A stretch of DNA of 64,000 nucleotides from Pseudomonas frederiksbergensis (GTDB lineage: Bacteria > Pseudomonadota > Gammaproteobacteria > Pseudomonadales > Pseudomonadaceae). Positions 41,333-50,445 of this stretch are shown here, piece after piece. Below the pieces are notes generated by a model. It saw only the letters and a list, made by a program, of their open reading frames with translations. It was not told where the DNA came from and searched no databases. Both the position numbers and the translations under genes were made by a program. The stretch lies in contig NZ_MOBR01000043.1 of the NCBI RefSeq assembly GCF_003732705.1, forward strand, positions 1 through 64,000, given 5' to 3'. The first letter of the stretch is position 1, and each line of letters starts with the position of its first letter.

Positions 41333-41342
41333 GGTCTGCGCC

Positions 41343-42377
41343 ATGCAATACATTCGTTTGGGCAACTCCGGCCTGCAAGTCTCCCGCCTGTGCCTGGGCA
41401 CCATGAACATGGGCACCCCGGACTGGAAACCGTGGATTTTCGATGAGAAGCAAAGCGAGCCAATCGTCGCTCATGCCCTGGACAACGGGGTGAATTTCAT
41501 CGACCTGGCGGACTTCTATTCCGCTGGCGTCGGCGAGGAAGTGGTGGGGCGCATCGTCAAGCGCCTGGCCCGTCGCGACGACCTGGTGATCACCACCAAA
41601 GTCGGTTACGGCACCCGTAACGGCCTCAATGCCAGCGGCCATTCGCGCAAGCACATCATGGACAGCATCGACGCCTCGCTGAAGCGCCTGAACATGGATT
41701 ACGTCGATGTGTTCATGCTGCATTACTTCGACATGAACACCCCGGTCGAGGAAACCATGAGCGCGATGAACGACATCGTGCGTTCCGGCAAGGCCCGTTA
41801 CATCGGCGTGTCGACCATGCTCACCGGGCAACTGGCGAAGATCCTCATGGCCTGCGAGCGCAATGGTTGGGTCAAACCGATCAACATGCAGTTGCAACTG
41901 AACTGCGCCTACCGCGAAGAAGAGCGCGAGATGATCCCGTTCTGCCGCGATCAAGGTTTGGGTGTCTCTGTGTTCAGTCCACTGGCCCGTGGCTTACTGA
42001 CCGGCGACGTGCAATCGACCCGCAACCAGACCGACTTCTTCACCCAACAGATGTACAGCGACGAAGCCTCGTTCGAAATCGCCCATTCGGTACAGCGCGT
42101 GGCCCGCGCCCGTGGGGTGTCGAACGCGCAGATCGCGCAGGCCTGGGTCGCCAATCATCCGGGGGTCGATTGCATGCTGGTGGGTGCCGACACCACCGCG
42201 CAGTTCGACAGTGCCCTGGCTGCGTTGGAAACCAAGCTCGATGCCGAAGAGCTGCATGAACTGGAACGCAACTACACCCCGTGCGACGTGATCAACGATT
42301 ACACCGCCGGTAAACGCATCCTGCGCTCGGCCCGTCCGGGTCTGGAACGCTTTAATCTGACTGAGGCCGTGGCATGA
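41343..42377 (+). CDS. Aldo/keto reductase
   Basis: A 344-residue NADPH-dependent oxidoreductase of the AKR superfamily. Features: YIRLGNSGLQVSRLCLGTMNMG, the catalytic Asp-Tyr in DNGVNFIDLADFYSAGVGEE, TTKVGYG (Lys) and DVFMLHYFD (His). ATG 41343. The stop overlaps the dehydrogenase start by four bases (ATGA). It probably interconverts an aldehyde and alcohol in the pathway handled by this operon. Confidence 0.88.
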   Translation: MQYIRLGNSGLQVSRLCLGTMNMGTPDWKPWIFDEKQSEPIVAHALDNGVNFIDLADFYSAGVGEEVVGRIVKRLARRDDLVITTKVGYGTRNGLNASGHSRKHIMDSIDASLKRLNMDYVDVFMLHYFDMNTPVEETMSAMNDIVRSGKARYIGVSTMLTGQLAKILMACERNGWVKPINMQLQLNCAYREEEREMIPFCRDQGLGVSVFSPLARGLLTGDVQSTRNQTDFFTQQMYSDEASFEIAHSVQRVARARGVSNAQIAQAWVANHPGVDCMLVGADTTAQFDSALAALETKLDAEELHELERNYTPCDVINDYTAGKRILRSARPGLERFNLTEAVA

Positions 42378-43807
42378 GCGCGCTGATCCGTAACGGCAAT
42401 TTCATCGATGGCCAATGGTCCAGCGGTGGCCCCACCTATCCGGTGTTGAACCCGGCCAATGGCGACCTGATCACCGAAGTACAGAAGGCCGGCGCTGAAG
42501 CAACCAACCTCGCCATCGCCGCCGCCAACCGTGCCTTGCCAGCCTGGCGCAAACTGACGGCCAAGGAACGCAGCCAGAAGCTCAAGCGCTGGAGCGAGCT
42601 GATGCTGAGCCACCAGAAGGACCTGGCCACCTTGCTCAGCCGCGAACAGGGCAAACCGTTGGCCGAAGCCATGGGCGAAGTGGTCTACGCCGCAAGCTTT
42701 CTGGAGTGGTTCGCCGAAGAGGCGAAACGCGCTTACGGCGACGTGATTCCGAGCCACAAGGCCGACGCCCGCATCATCGTGGTCAAGGAAGCTATCGGCG
42801 TCGTCGCGGCGATCACCCCGTGGAATTTCCCGCTGGCCATGGTCACCCGCAAGGTCGGCCCGGCGCTGGCGGCCGGTTGCACGATGATTCTCAAACCCTC
42901 TGAAGAAACACCGCTGTCAGCCTTCGCCCTGGCGGTGCTGGCCGAGCAGGCGGGCATTCCCGCCGGCGTGTTCAACATCGTCTCGGGTGATGCGGTGGCG
43001 ATTGGCGGGGCGCTGCAAGCCTCCAGCGTCGTGCGCAAACTGTCGTTCACCGGCTCCACCCGCACCGGCAAATTGCTGATGCGTCAGGCCTCGGAAACCC
43101 TGAAAAAAGTCTCGCTGGAACTGGGCGGCAACGCGCCGTTCATTGTGTTCGACGACGCCGATCTGGACGCCGCCGTCAAAGGCGCCATGGCCTCGAAATT
43201 CCGCAACACCGGGCAGACCTGCGTCTGCGTCAACCGCTTCTTTATTCAGGACGGCGTGTACGAAGCCTTCACCGGCAAACTGGCTGAAGCGGTCGCGGCG
43301 ATGCGCGTCGGCAGTGCGCTGGACGGTGAAACCGAGCAAGGCCCGCTGATCAACGCCGCCGCGCTGGCCAAGGTTGAACTGCATGTCGGTGATGCTCTGG
43401 AGAAGGGCGCCAAACTGGTGTGCGGCGGTCGTCGCCATGCCCTCGGCGGCACGTTCTACGAGCCGACCATCCTCATTGACGCCAACAGCGAGATGCTGAT
43501 CGCCCAGGACGAAACCTTCGGCCCTGTCGCCGCGTGCTTCCGCTTCAAGGACGAAGCCGAAGTGCTGCAACGGGCCAACGACACGCCGTACGGGTTGTCG
43601 GCGTATTTCTACAGCCGCGACATTGGCCGCGTCTGGCGCATGGCCGAAGGCCTGGAAGCGGGCATGGTCGGGATCAACGAAGGGATCATCTCTACGGAAG
43701 TCGCGCCGTTTGGCGGTATCAAGGAATCGGGCCTCGGTCGCGAGGGCTCCAAATACGGTCTGGAAGACTACCTGGAAATCAAATACCTGTTGATGGGTGG
43801 CCTCTAA
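42374..43807 (+). CDS. NAD(P)-dependent aldehyde dehydrogenase (succinate-semialdehyde dehydrogenase-like)
   Basis: A 477-residue class I aldehyde dehydrogenase. Visible are the NAD loop GSTRTGKLLM, the general base ELGGNAPFIVFDDAD (Glu), the nucleophile region GQTCVCVNRF (Cys) and the C-terminal AEVAPFGGIKESGLGREGS. Closest to GabD-type enzymes. Coupled to the aldo/keto reductase and Fae homologue; all three together suggest a C1 or short-chain aldehyde pathway. Followed by a REP doublet and then an MFS gene. Confidence 0.88.
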   Translation: MSALIRNGNFIDGQWSSGGPTYPVLNPANGDLITEVQKAGAEATNLAIAAANRALPAWRKLTAKERSQKLKRWSELMLSHQKDLATLLSREQGKPLAEAMGEVVYAASFLEWFAEEAKRAYGDVIPSHKADARIIVVKEAIGVVAAITPWNFPLAMVTRKVGPALAAGCTMILKPSEETPLSAFALAVLAEQAGIPAGVFNIVSGDAVAIGGALQASSVVRKLSFTGSTRTGKLLMRQASETLKKVSLELGGNAPFIVFDDADLDAAVKGAMASKFRNTGQTCVCVNRFFIQDGVYEAFTGKLAEAVAAMRVGSALDGETEQGPLINAAALAKVELHVGDALEKGAKLVCGGRRHALGGTFYEPTILIDANSEMLIAQDETFGPVAACFRFKDEAEVLQRANDTPYGLSAYFYSRDIGRVWRMAEGLEAGMVGINEGIISTEVAPFGGIKESGLGREGSKYGLEDYLEIKYLLMGGL

Positions 43808-43819
43808 CCCAACGCCTCC

Positions 43820-43912
43820 TGTAGGAGCGAGGCTTGCCCGCGAAGGCGGTGTATCTGTCGGCATTGATGTCGCCTGACACTCCGCCTTCGCGGGCAAGCC
43901 TCGCTCCTACAG
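43820..43912. repeat. REP doublet
   Basis: TGTAGGAGCGAGGCTTGCCCGCGAAGGCGG and inverted arm CGCCTTCGCGGGCAAGCCTCGCTCCTACAG. Lies after the aldehyde dehydrogenase gene. Confidence 0.9.
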
Positions 43913-44013
43913 TACGTGGTTCAGTCAGCTCTGATGCGTCTGATCCAACGGTTTCATCAGAGCCAAAACGACCGGTTTCATTTCTCCGTCAATAACAACA
44001 ACTGGAGACGAAC

Positions 44014-45378
44014 ATGTCCGCTCAATCGATAAAGATCGACGACCTGCCCATCGGGCGCTTCCACATCAAAATCGCCGGCCTGACGTTCGGCGCGCATTTC
44101 ACCGACGGCTACATCCTCGGCCTGATCGGTATCGCTTTCACCCTGCTGAGCCCGCAGATGCACCTCGATGCGTTCTGGCAAGGCCTGATCGGTGCGTCGG
44201 CGCTGATCGGCCTGTTCCTCGGCAGCCTGTTCTTTGGCTGGATCTCCGACAAGGTCGGCCGACAGAAAATCTTCCTGGTCAGTTTTGTGCTGATCACCAT
44301 CGCCTCGCTGATGCAGTTCTACGCCGAAACCGCGATGCAATTATTCCTGTGCCGGGTGCTGATCGGCATCGGCCTGGGCGGTGACTTCAGCGTCGGCCAC
44401 GCCATGCTTGCCGAGTTCTCACCGAAGAAACATCGCGGCGTATTGCTCGGTTCGTTCAGCGTGATCTGGACCTTCGGCTATGTCGCCGCGACCTTTGTCG
44501 GCACGGCGATGCTCAACCTCGGCGATGATGCCTGGCGCTGGATGCTGGCCTCGTCGGCAATCCCGGCGGCGTTGATCCTGATCGCTCGCATCGGCACACC
44601 GGAATCGCCGCGTTGGCTGGTGAATCAGGGACGCATCGCCGAAGCCCGGGCCATCGTCAAGAAACACCTCGGCGATAACGTCGAACTCGACGAAACCCGC
44701 TCCACCGAAACCCGCTCCGGCTATGCGGTGCTGTTCAGCCGTGAATACCGCAAGCGCACGGCGTTCAATTGCCTGTTCTTCGTGTGCATCGTGATGCCGT
44801 ACTTTGCGATCTACACCTTCCTGCCGTCGATTCTGCAAAAGATGGGCTTGGCCGAAGGATTTGGTACGGAGTTGATGCTGAACATGCTGCTGATCCTCGG
44901 GGCATTGATCGGGATCTGGTGCACGGTGAAGTTTTCCCGTCGGGGTTTCCTGATCAACTCGTTCATCATCCTCGCCGTGGCGCTGTTTCTGCTGGCAGCG
45001 TTGCCGGGTAGTGCGGCGTTTTTGATGGTGTTGGTGTTCGGTGTGTTCACCCTGGTGTTGTCGGCGGTGAGCAATCTGGTGGGCGTGTTCCCGGCCGAGA
45101 GCTTCCCGACGGAAGTGCGGGCCAGCGGGATTGGCCTGGCGACGGCGGTGAGCCGCTTGGGTTCGGCGGTCAGTACCTTCCTGCTGCCGGTGAGTGTGGC
45201 GGGGATCGGGTTGAGTCCGACCATGGGCATTCTCGCGGCGATTCTGGCGCTGGGCGCGATGATTTCCTGGGCCTGGGCACCGGAAACCAAATCCCTGACA
45301 CTGAGCCAGGCGTGCAAGGCGCAGAGTCCGGTGGAGAGTGGGGCGCCGGTCAAGGTCAAGGTCGCAGCCCCGATCTGA
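44014..45378 (+). CDS. MFS transporter (sugar/acid symporter type)
   Basis: A 454-residue 12-helix MFS protein. Signature loops: FGWISDKVGRQKIFLVSF (2-3) and GIGLGGDFSVGHAMLAEFSP (helix 4-5), as in metabolite:H+ symporters of the aromatic-acid/sialate-like group; ESPRWLVNQGR (6-7) is the sugar-porter type motif. Imports an acid or sugar-like solute. Possibly co-regulated with the preceding aldehyde pathway, 206 bases away. Start ATG 44014 with CTGGAGACG upstream. Confidence 0.86.
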   Translation: MSAQSIKIDDLPIGRFHIKIAGLTFGAHFTDGYILGLIGIAFTLLSPQMHLDAFWQGLIGASALIGLFLGSLFFGWISDKVGRQKIFLVSFVLITIASLMQFYAETAMQLFLCRVLIGIGLGGDFSVGHAMLAEFSPKKHRGVLLGSFSVIWTFGYVAATFVGTAMLNLGDDAWRWMLASSAIPAALILIARIGTPESPRWLVNQGRIAEARAIVKKHLGDNVELDETRSTETRSGYAVLFSREYRKRTAFNCLFFVCIVMPYFAIYTFLPSILQKMGLAEGFGTELMLNMLLILGALIGIWCTVKFSRRGFLINSFIILAVALFLLAALPGSAAFLMVLVFGVFTLVLSAVSNLVGVFPAESFPTEVRASGIGLATAVSRLGSAVSTFLLPVSVAGIGLSPTMGILAAILALGAMISWAWAPETKSLTLSQACKAQSPVESGAPVKVKVAAPI

Positions 45379-45383
45379 AGCAT

Positions 45384-45490
45384 GATCGTTCCCACACTCT
45401 GCGTGGGAATGCCTCAATGGACGCTCTGCGTCCGCTTGTGGGACGCGGAGCGTCCCTGGCTGCATTCCCACGCAGAGCGTGGGAACGATC
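45384..45490. repeat. Long inverted repeat (GATCGTTCCCAC class)
   Basis: GATCGTTCCCACACTCTGCG..GGAATGC is the inverse of the GCATTCCCACGCAGAGCGTGGGAACGATC end. An inner pair (GGACGCTCTGCGTCC / GGGACGCGGAGCGTCC) sits between. A second pseudomonad intergenic repeat family, distinct from REP. Confidence 0.88.
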
Positions 45491-45534
45491 AATATCGAGT
45501 CGAGCTCAGGTGTTGAAAAGCATGAAGATCTGCT

Positions 45535-45600
45535 CCCTTTCCCCCTCTCCCCTCTGGGGCGGTCCGACGTTTCGGGAGGGCTGGGGTGAGGGGTGGCCCT
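45535..45600. repeat. Half of a CCCTCTCCCC-class repeat
   Basis: ctccctttccccctctcccctctgg..gggctggggtgaggggtgg resembles one arm of the larger inverted repeat at 59308-59473. It abuts the LysR stop. Confidence 0.75.
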
Positions 45601-46475
45601 CAAGGGTTACTCACCAACCCCAACCACTGCGTAAACAACCGCACCTTCGACAACCCCAGTTTGTCGTTCGCCACATCCAGCCAATACCCATACGGCCCAA
45701 TCACCTCCACTGGAGTGATCGGCAACAGGCTGCCATTGGCCAATTCCTTCTCGATCATCTGCCGGTCAATCACCGCCAATCCACCACCGGCCAATGCCGT
45801 GTGAATCACCTGGTCCAGAGTGCTGAATTCCAGCCCTTGCACCGCATCGATATCGTCCCGACCCATCGCCGCCAACCAGTTCTCCCACACCTTCAAACGC
45901 TTGCCGTCGTGCAGGATGTGCAACAAGGGAAACCGCCGCAGGTCCGGCGGCTGGCCGTTGACGAACAACTCCGGGCTGGCCACCGCTATGTGCCGTTCCA
46001 TCACCAGCAACTGGCTGCTGCAATGGTTGGCGGCTTCGAGGCCGAAGCGGATGTGGCAGTCGATTTCCGCGAGGTTGTCGTGGCCGCTTTGATTGGTCAC
46101 GCTCAGGCTGATGTCCGGGTAGCGCTGGCAGAACGCACGCAAGTGCGCCGACAACCAGCGCGTGGCCCAGGTCGGCGGCGCGACGATGCGCAGGCGCTGG
46201 CGCAGGTTGGGCACGCGCACCGCTTGCAGGGCACGTTCGATGTGGTCGAAGGCATCGCTTAGCTGAGGGGAGAGGGCGATCCCGGTTTCGGTCAGGGACA
46301 AGCCCTGAGGCGTGCGAATAAACAGCGCCACGCCGAGGTAGTCTTCAAGCTGTTTGATCTGCCGGCTGACCGCGCCTTGGGTGACGTTCAGCCCCAGGGC
46401 CGCCTGGCTGAAACTGCGATGCCGGGCGACTTCTTCAAAGACACGCAGCATGTTGAGCGAGGGCAGTTGACGCAT
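45600..46475 (-). CDS. LysR-type regulator (GcvA-like)
   Basis: A 291-residue regulator of the GcvA-like LysR branch: MRQLPSLNMLRVFEEVARHR, HTH GVSQ-equivalent LNVTQGAVSRQIKQLEDYLG, and effector domain RLRIVAPPTWATRWLSAHL. Start ATG 46475. It lies between an MFS gene and an outer-membrane porin gene on the same strand as the porin. Its target is unknown. Confidence 0.87.
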   Translation of the reverse strand: MRQLPSLNMLRVFEEVARHRSFSQAALGLNVTQGAVSRQIKQLEDYLGVALFIRTPQGLSLTETGIALSPQLSDAFDHIERALQAVRVPNLRQRLRIVAPPTWATRWLSAHLRAFCQRYPDISLSVTNQSGHDNLAEIDCHIRFGLEAANHCSSQLLVMERHIAVASPELFVNGQPPDLRRFPLLHILHDGKRLKVWENWLAAMGRDDIDAVQGLEFSTLDQVIHTALAGGGLAVIDRQMIEKELANGSLLPITPVEVIGPYGYWLDVANDKLGLSKVRLFTQWLGLVSNP

Positions 46476-46591
46476 GAAAGGGTGGCTCCATACCTGACGC
46501 CGATTCGGGCCGGGTTTATTGTTTTTGGCGAATGTTCTGTAGGGCGTATCTGACTCCTGTGGCAGGGGCTGATGCAAGTGGTGTTTGGGCT

Positions 46592-46672
46592 AAAGTCTTC
46601 GCGGGCAAGCCTCGCTCCTACAGGGGATCGCGTATTCCTTGTAGGAGCGAGGCTTGCCCGCGAAGGCGTCCT
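46592..46672. repeat. Two opposed REP arms
   Basis: CTTCGCGGGCAAGCCTCGCTCCTACAGGGG (46592-46623) and TTGTAGGAGCGAGGCTTGCCCGCGAAGGCG (46640-46669). Arms face opposite ways to the usual doublet order, with a short centre. Confidence 0.85.
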
Positions 46673-46694
46673 CAAGAACGCCAAAAACCCCGGA

Positions 46695-47879
46695 TCAGAA
46701 GTAATACCCAATGTTCATATACAACTGGTTCTCCCACTGATCGGTCCCGCCAGCCCCCAGGCTCTGGGTGTAGCTGCTACCACCGATATACGGGTCATTT
46801 TTGCCATACAACCACTCCGTCGCGATCCACAATTTGCTGAAGGAAAACGACGTCCCGAGGATCATCCGCTGTGAGGTCTTGAATTCATCGGCGGATTTAT
46901 CGAAGGCGCTGTAGTTGGCATACAGCTTCACGCCGCTGATCAGGTCGAACAGGTACTTGCCGCTGACGTCGTAGCTCAGGTCCGCCACGTACAGATTGCC
47001 GCGACTGGCGACGTTGTAGGTGCCGTCGTAGCCGCCGAGGGTCACCACCTCATCGGTGCCGGCGTTGCGTGGCGACATCTGCTGCCGCGCCGCTTGCAGT
47101 TGCACGCCCCACGGGCCGTTTTTGCCGAGGTAGTGCACGGCCACGGCGTTGCGCCGGCCGTCGTTGTCGGTGTCCTTGTTTTCCAGGGTCGAGGTCAGGC
47201 CCGAAATGCCGACTTCGGACTTCCACGGTCCCAGGTCCAGGGCCTTGGCCACCCTCAGCACCACGGTGTTGCGTTCCTGGTTGTCGCTGCCATCGCCCAC
47301 GTAGCTGTCGGCGCCGGACACCACGCTGGAATAGGTCACGCCCTTGCTGGTGCCTTTGCCTTGCCAGGCCGGGCGCAGGTAGTAGCCGGCCTGGATGTTC
47401 CAGTCACCGCTTTGCTGGATGTACTTGGCGCCGACCTGTTGCACATCTTCCAGGCCGATAACATTGCCCAGGGTTTCGTAGAAAGTGCTGCCGAAGTACG
47501 GCTGCAAACCGAACGGCACGGTGTTCAGGCCCACCTGCACTTGCTGGTCGGGGTTGAACTTGTAACCGGCCCACGCGAACTTGGCGAACTGGATGTCGCC
47601 GTAGTTCTTGGTGTACTGGTAAGGGTAAGAGCGCCCGTAGAAGCGGTATTGCGCCTCACCGATCCAGGTGTCGGAATTGTACTTGGCGCTGAGGAACACC
47701 GTGTCCAGACCGAACTTCTGAATGTCGCGATCCGGGTCATAGTCCCAACGTGCCCGAATGGCGCCGCCAAGGTCGAGGTTGTCGGTGACCTGCACCGCCA
47801 TGGCCGGTGCCGCGAAGGCGCCGAGCAGAGGAATGAGAGCGATGGAACGGACCGCAAGAGGGGTTGTGCGCACAGTCAT
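46695..47879 (-). CDS. Outer-membrane porin
   Basis: A 394-residue exported protein: signal peptide (ending APAMA), then beta-strand rich sequence (LGGAIRARWDYDPDRD, YNSDTWIGEAQYRFYG, FAKFAWAGYKFNPDQQVQVG) and a C-terminal aromatic (YMNIGYYF), the outer-membrane assembly signal. Resembles phosphate-selective/carbohydrate-type pseudomonad porins. It is the last gene on the strand of the peptide ABC transporter operon, 80 bases after the ATPase gene, and is likely its outer-membrane entry path. AGGAGT precedes the ATG at 47879. Confidence 0.85.
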   Translation of the reverse strand: MTVRTTPLAVRSIALIPLLGAFAAPAMAVQVTDNLDLGGAIRARWDYDPDRDIQKFGLDTVFLSAKYNSDTWIGEAQYRFYGRSYPYQYTKNYGDIQFAKFAWAGYKFNPDQQVQVGLNTVPFGLQPYFGSTFYETLGNVIGLEDVQQVGAKYIQQSGDWNIQAGYYLRPAWQGKGTSKGVTYSSVVSGADSYVGDGSDNQERNTVVLRVAKALDLGPWKSEVGISGLTSTLENKDTDNDGRRNAVAVHYLGKNGPWGVQLQAARQQMSPRNAGTDEVVTLGGYDGTYNVASRGNLYVADLSYDVSGKYLFDLISGVKLYANYSAFDKSADEFKTSQRMILGTSFSFSKLWIATEWLYGKNDPYIGGSSYTQSLGAGGTDQWENQLYMNIGYYF

Positions 47880-47959
47880 ACTCCTGATTTTTTAGTTATG
47901 GTTGGCAACAGCAGCCCATGCCGCAGCGAACGCTGCGACCTGGGAAAAGGGTTATTGAC

Positions 47960-49606
47960 TCAGTTGGCTTGAGGTCGGATCAGCCTCAGCGGTGGTTCAG
48001 CGACGGGCACCACCGGTATCGCCGAAGCACCGGGCGCCGCCGCGAGCAAGGTCTGGGTGTAAGTGTTTTGCGGCCGCAACAGCACCTGTTGCGCGGTGCC
48101 GTATTCCACCACTTCGCCCTGACGCATCACCGCGATGTAGTCGCTGATCTGCGCCGCCACCCGCAGGTCGTGGGTGATGAACAAAATGCTCAGGTTGAAG
48201 CGCTGTTGCAGTTCGGCCAGCAGTTCCAGCACCTGTTTCTGCACCGAGACATCCAGCGCCGACACGCTCTCATCGGCGATCAGCACTTCCGGGCGCATCG
48301 CCAGGGCCCGGGCGATGCCAATGCGCTGGCGCTGGCCACCGGAAAACTGCCGTGGCTTGCGCTTGAGGGCGTCACGCTTGAGCCCGACCTGCTCCAGCAA
48401 ATCGCCGGCCTCGGTCCAGGCATCCCTGGCCGACAAACCACGCAATTGCGCGGCGCGGGCGATGATGTCGCCGACGCTGTGCCGTGGATTCAGCGAGCCA
48501 TAGGGGTCCTGGAAAATCATCTGGATCCGCCGCCGATTGGCTGCCAGGGCCGAACCGCGCAAGGCGAGGAAATCCGTATCGCCGACCCAGACATGGCCGC
48601 TGTCGCTGTCCACCAGCCGAATCGCGGCTTTGACCAGGGTGCTTTTGCCCGAGCCAGACTCGCCGACAATCGCCAACGTCTTGCCCCGTGGCAGTTGCAG
48701 CGACACATCCTTCAGCGCCGGGACCGAGCGACCACTGACGTTGTAAGTCTTGGTCAGATGCTCGATGCGCAACGCCATCTCACCGTCGGCACACGGCGCG
48801 TGCAACTCGGGATGCAACGCCGGCACGGCCGCAATCAACTTGCGGGTGTAGGGGTGATTCGGCGCATTCAGCACCTGGTCCCGCTCACCGATTTCCACCA
48901 GCACACCGCCCTCCATCACAGCGATGCGGTCGGCGATTTCCGCCACCACACCGAAGTCGTGGGTGATGAACAAAATGCCGTGCTGACCGCGACCGCGCAG
49001 GTCGCGTACCAGTTTCAGCACCTGGGCCTGAGTGGTGACGTCCAGCGCCGTGGTCGGCTCGTCGGCGATCAGCAAATCCGGGTTCATCGCCAACGCCATG
49101 GCAATCACCACCCGTTGGCATTGGCCGCCGGAGAGCTGATGCGGGAAGCTGTTGGCGATCCGTGGCGGGTCGGGCAATTGGGTGGAGTCGAGCAGGGCGA
49201 GCATGCGTTCCCGGCGTTCAGCGGCGGGCATGTTCGGTGCGTGGATATCGAAGATTTCCTCGACCTGCTGACCGATGCGAATCGCCGGATTCAGCGCCGC
49301 CATCGGCTCTTGGAAAATCATCGCGATGCGGTTGCCACGCAAGCGTCGCAACGCCTGTTCGTCCATGCGGCAGATGTCGTCGCCAAGAAAATCGATCACC
49401 CCTTCGCTGTGGCGCAGACCTTTGGCGTAGTCGCCCATGATCGCCGCCGAGAGCACCGATTTGCCGGAGCCGGACTCACCGATCACACAGAGGATTTCAC
49501 CCTTGCGCACGTCAAGGCTGATGCCTTTGACCGCGTGACTGCGGTCGGCACCGGCGGGTAGTTCGATGGACAGGTTCTCAACCTTTAAGACTTGTTGTTG
49601 GCTCAT
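47960..49606 (-). CDS. Dipeptide/oligopeptide ABC transporter, fused double ATPase
   Basis: A 548-residue fusion of two ABC ATPases (DppD- and DppF-like). Domain 1 (about 1-265) has GESGSGKS and LSGGQCQRVVIAMALAMNP. Domain 2 (about 275-548) has a second GESGSGKS and FSGGQRQRIGIARALAMRP. Each drives import through the two permeases encoded next to it. ATG 49606, just two bases from the DppC-like stop. In many bacteria these two subunits are separate genes; the fused form is common in pseudomonads. Confidence 0.92.
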   Translation of the reverse strand: MSQQQVLKVENLSIELPAGADRSHAVKGISLDVRKGEILCVIGESGSGKSVLSAAIMGDYAKGLRHSEGVIDFLGDDICRMDEQALRRLRGNRIAMIFQEPMAALNPAIRIGQQVEEIFDIHAPNMPAAERRERMLALLDSTQLPDPPRIANSFPHQLSGGQCQRVVIAMALAMNPDLLIADEPTTALDVTTQAQVLKLVRDLRGRGQHGILFITHDFGVVAEIADRIAVMEGGVLVEIGERDQVLNAPNHPYTRKLIAAVPALHPELHAPCADGEMALRIEHLTKTYNVSGRSVPALKDVSLQLPRGKTLAIVGESGSGKSTLVKAAIRLVDSDSGHVWVGDTDFLALRGSALAANRRRIQMIFQDPYGSLNPRHSVGDIIARAAQLRGLSARDAWTEAGDLLEQVGLKRDALKRKPRQFSGGQRQRIGIARALAMRPEVLIADESVSALDVSVQKQVLELLAELQQRFNLSILFITHDLRVAAQISDYIAVMRQGEVVEYGTAQQVLLRPQNTYTQTLLAAAPGASAIPVVPVAEPPLRLIRPQAN

Positions 49607-49608
49607 GC

Positions 49609-50445
49609 TCAACTCCTTGTGCCTTTCTGGGCGTGTTCGTCCAGACCGTCCGCCAACAGGCTCAGGCCCAGCATCAGGGTGGAGATGGCAATGCACGGGA
49701 AGATCACCAGGTGCGGGAAGGCGATGGCCATGCTGCGGCCTTCGTTGATCATGCCGCCCCAGTCCGGGGTCGGCGGTGGCAGGCCGAGGCCGAGGAAACC
49801 GAGGGCGCCGATCATGATCGCGGTGTAGCCGATGCGCAGGCAGAAATCGACGATCAGCGGCCCGCCGCAGTTCGGCAGGATTTCCACCAGCATGATCCGC
49901 AGCGAGCCTTCGCCCTGGGTGATGGCGCTGAGCACGTAGTCCCGGGACCGGATGTCGATGGTCAGCGCACGCATGATGCGGAAGATCGCCGGGGCACTGG
50001 TGAACGTCACTGCGATCAGGATGTTCAGCGCCGAGGCACCGAGGGCGATGATGATCACGATGTACAACACCAGCACCGGGAATGACAGCACGGTGTCCGC
50101 GACATAGGACAGCAACGCATCGACCCAGCCATTGAAGTAACCGGCGCACAGGCCCATGGCGATGCCCACGGCGAACGCGGTCAGGGTCGCGAGGATCGAC
50201 CAGAACAACACCGTGCGGGTGCCCCAGATCAGCCGCGACAGAATGTCCCGACCGATCATGTCAGTGCCCAGCAGAAAGCTCAGGCCATTGCCATCCGGGG
50301 TCATCGGCGTCAGCAGCGGAGTGAAGCTTTCCAGTGGATCGTGGGGCGCCAGCCACGGCGCGAACAACGCCATCAACACCCAGCCACCGACCAGCAGCAA
50401 ACCGAGCAACGCCAAGGGATGTTTGAACGAGTTGAGGAAGTTCAT
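49609..50445 (-). CDS. ABC transporter permease, DppC-like
   Basis: A 278-residue inner-membrane permease of the binding-protein-dependent type. LGTDMIGRDILSRLIWGTR and the EAA-like loop (IMRALTIDIRSRDYVLSA) are typical of DppC/OppC. Five or six helices. Overlaps the DppB-like gene by four bases (ATGA) and precedes the ATPase gene by two bases. Confidence 0.9.
   Translation of the reverse strand: MNFLNSFKHPLALLGLLLVGGWVLMALFAPWLAPHDPLESFTPLLTPMTPDGNGLSFLLGTDMIGRDILSRLIWGTRTVLFWSILATLTAFAVGIAMGLCAGYFNGWVDALLSYVADTVLSFPVLVLYIVIIIALGASALNILIAVTFTSAPAIFRIMRALTIDIRSRDYVLSAITQGEGSLRIMLVEILPNCGGPLIVDFCLRIGYTAIMIGALGFLGLGLPPPTPDWGGMINEGRSMAIAFPHLVIFPCIAISTLMLGLSLLADGLDEHAQKGTRS

Noticed and set aside
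47918..49561. Long + strand frame opposite the double ABC ATPase
   Set aside because: No recognisable motif, while the minus strand has two complete sets of ATPase motifs.
49607..50149. N-terminal extension of the double ATPase through the DppC-like gene
   Set aside because: The extension overlaps a well-defined permease gene in another frame; the ATG at 49606 begins at the normal ATPase N-terminus.
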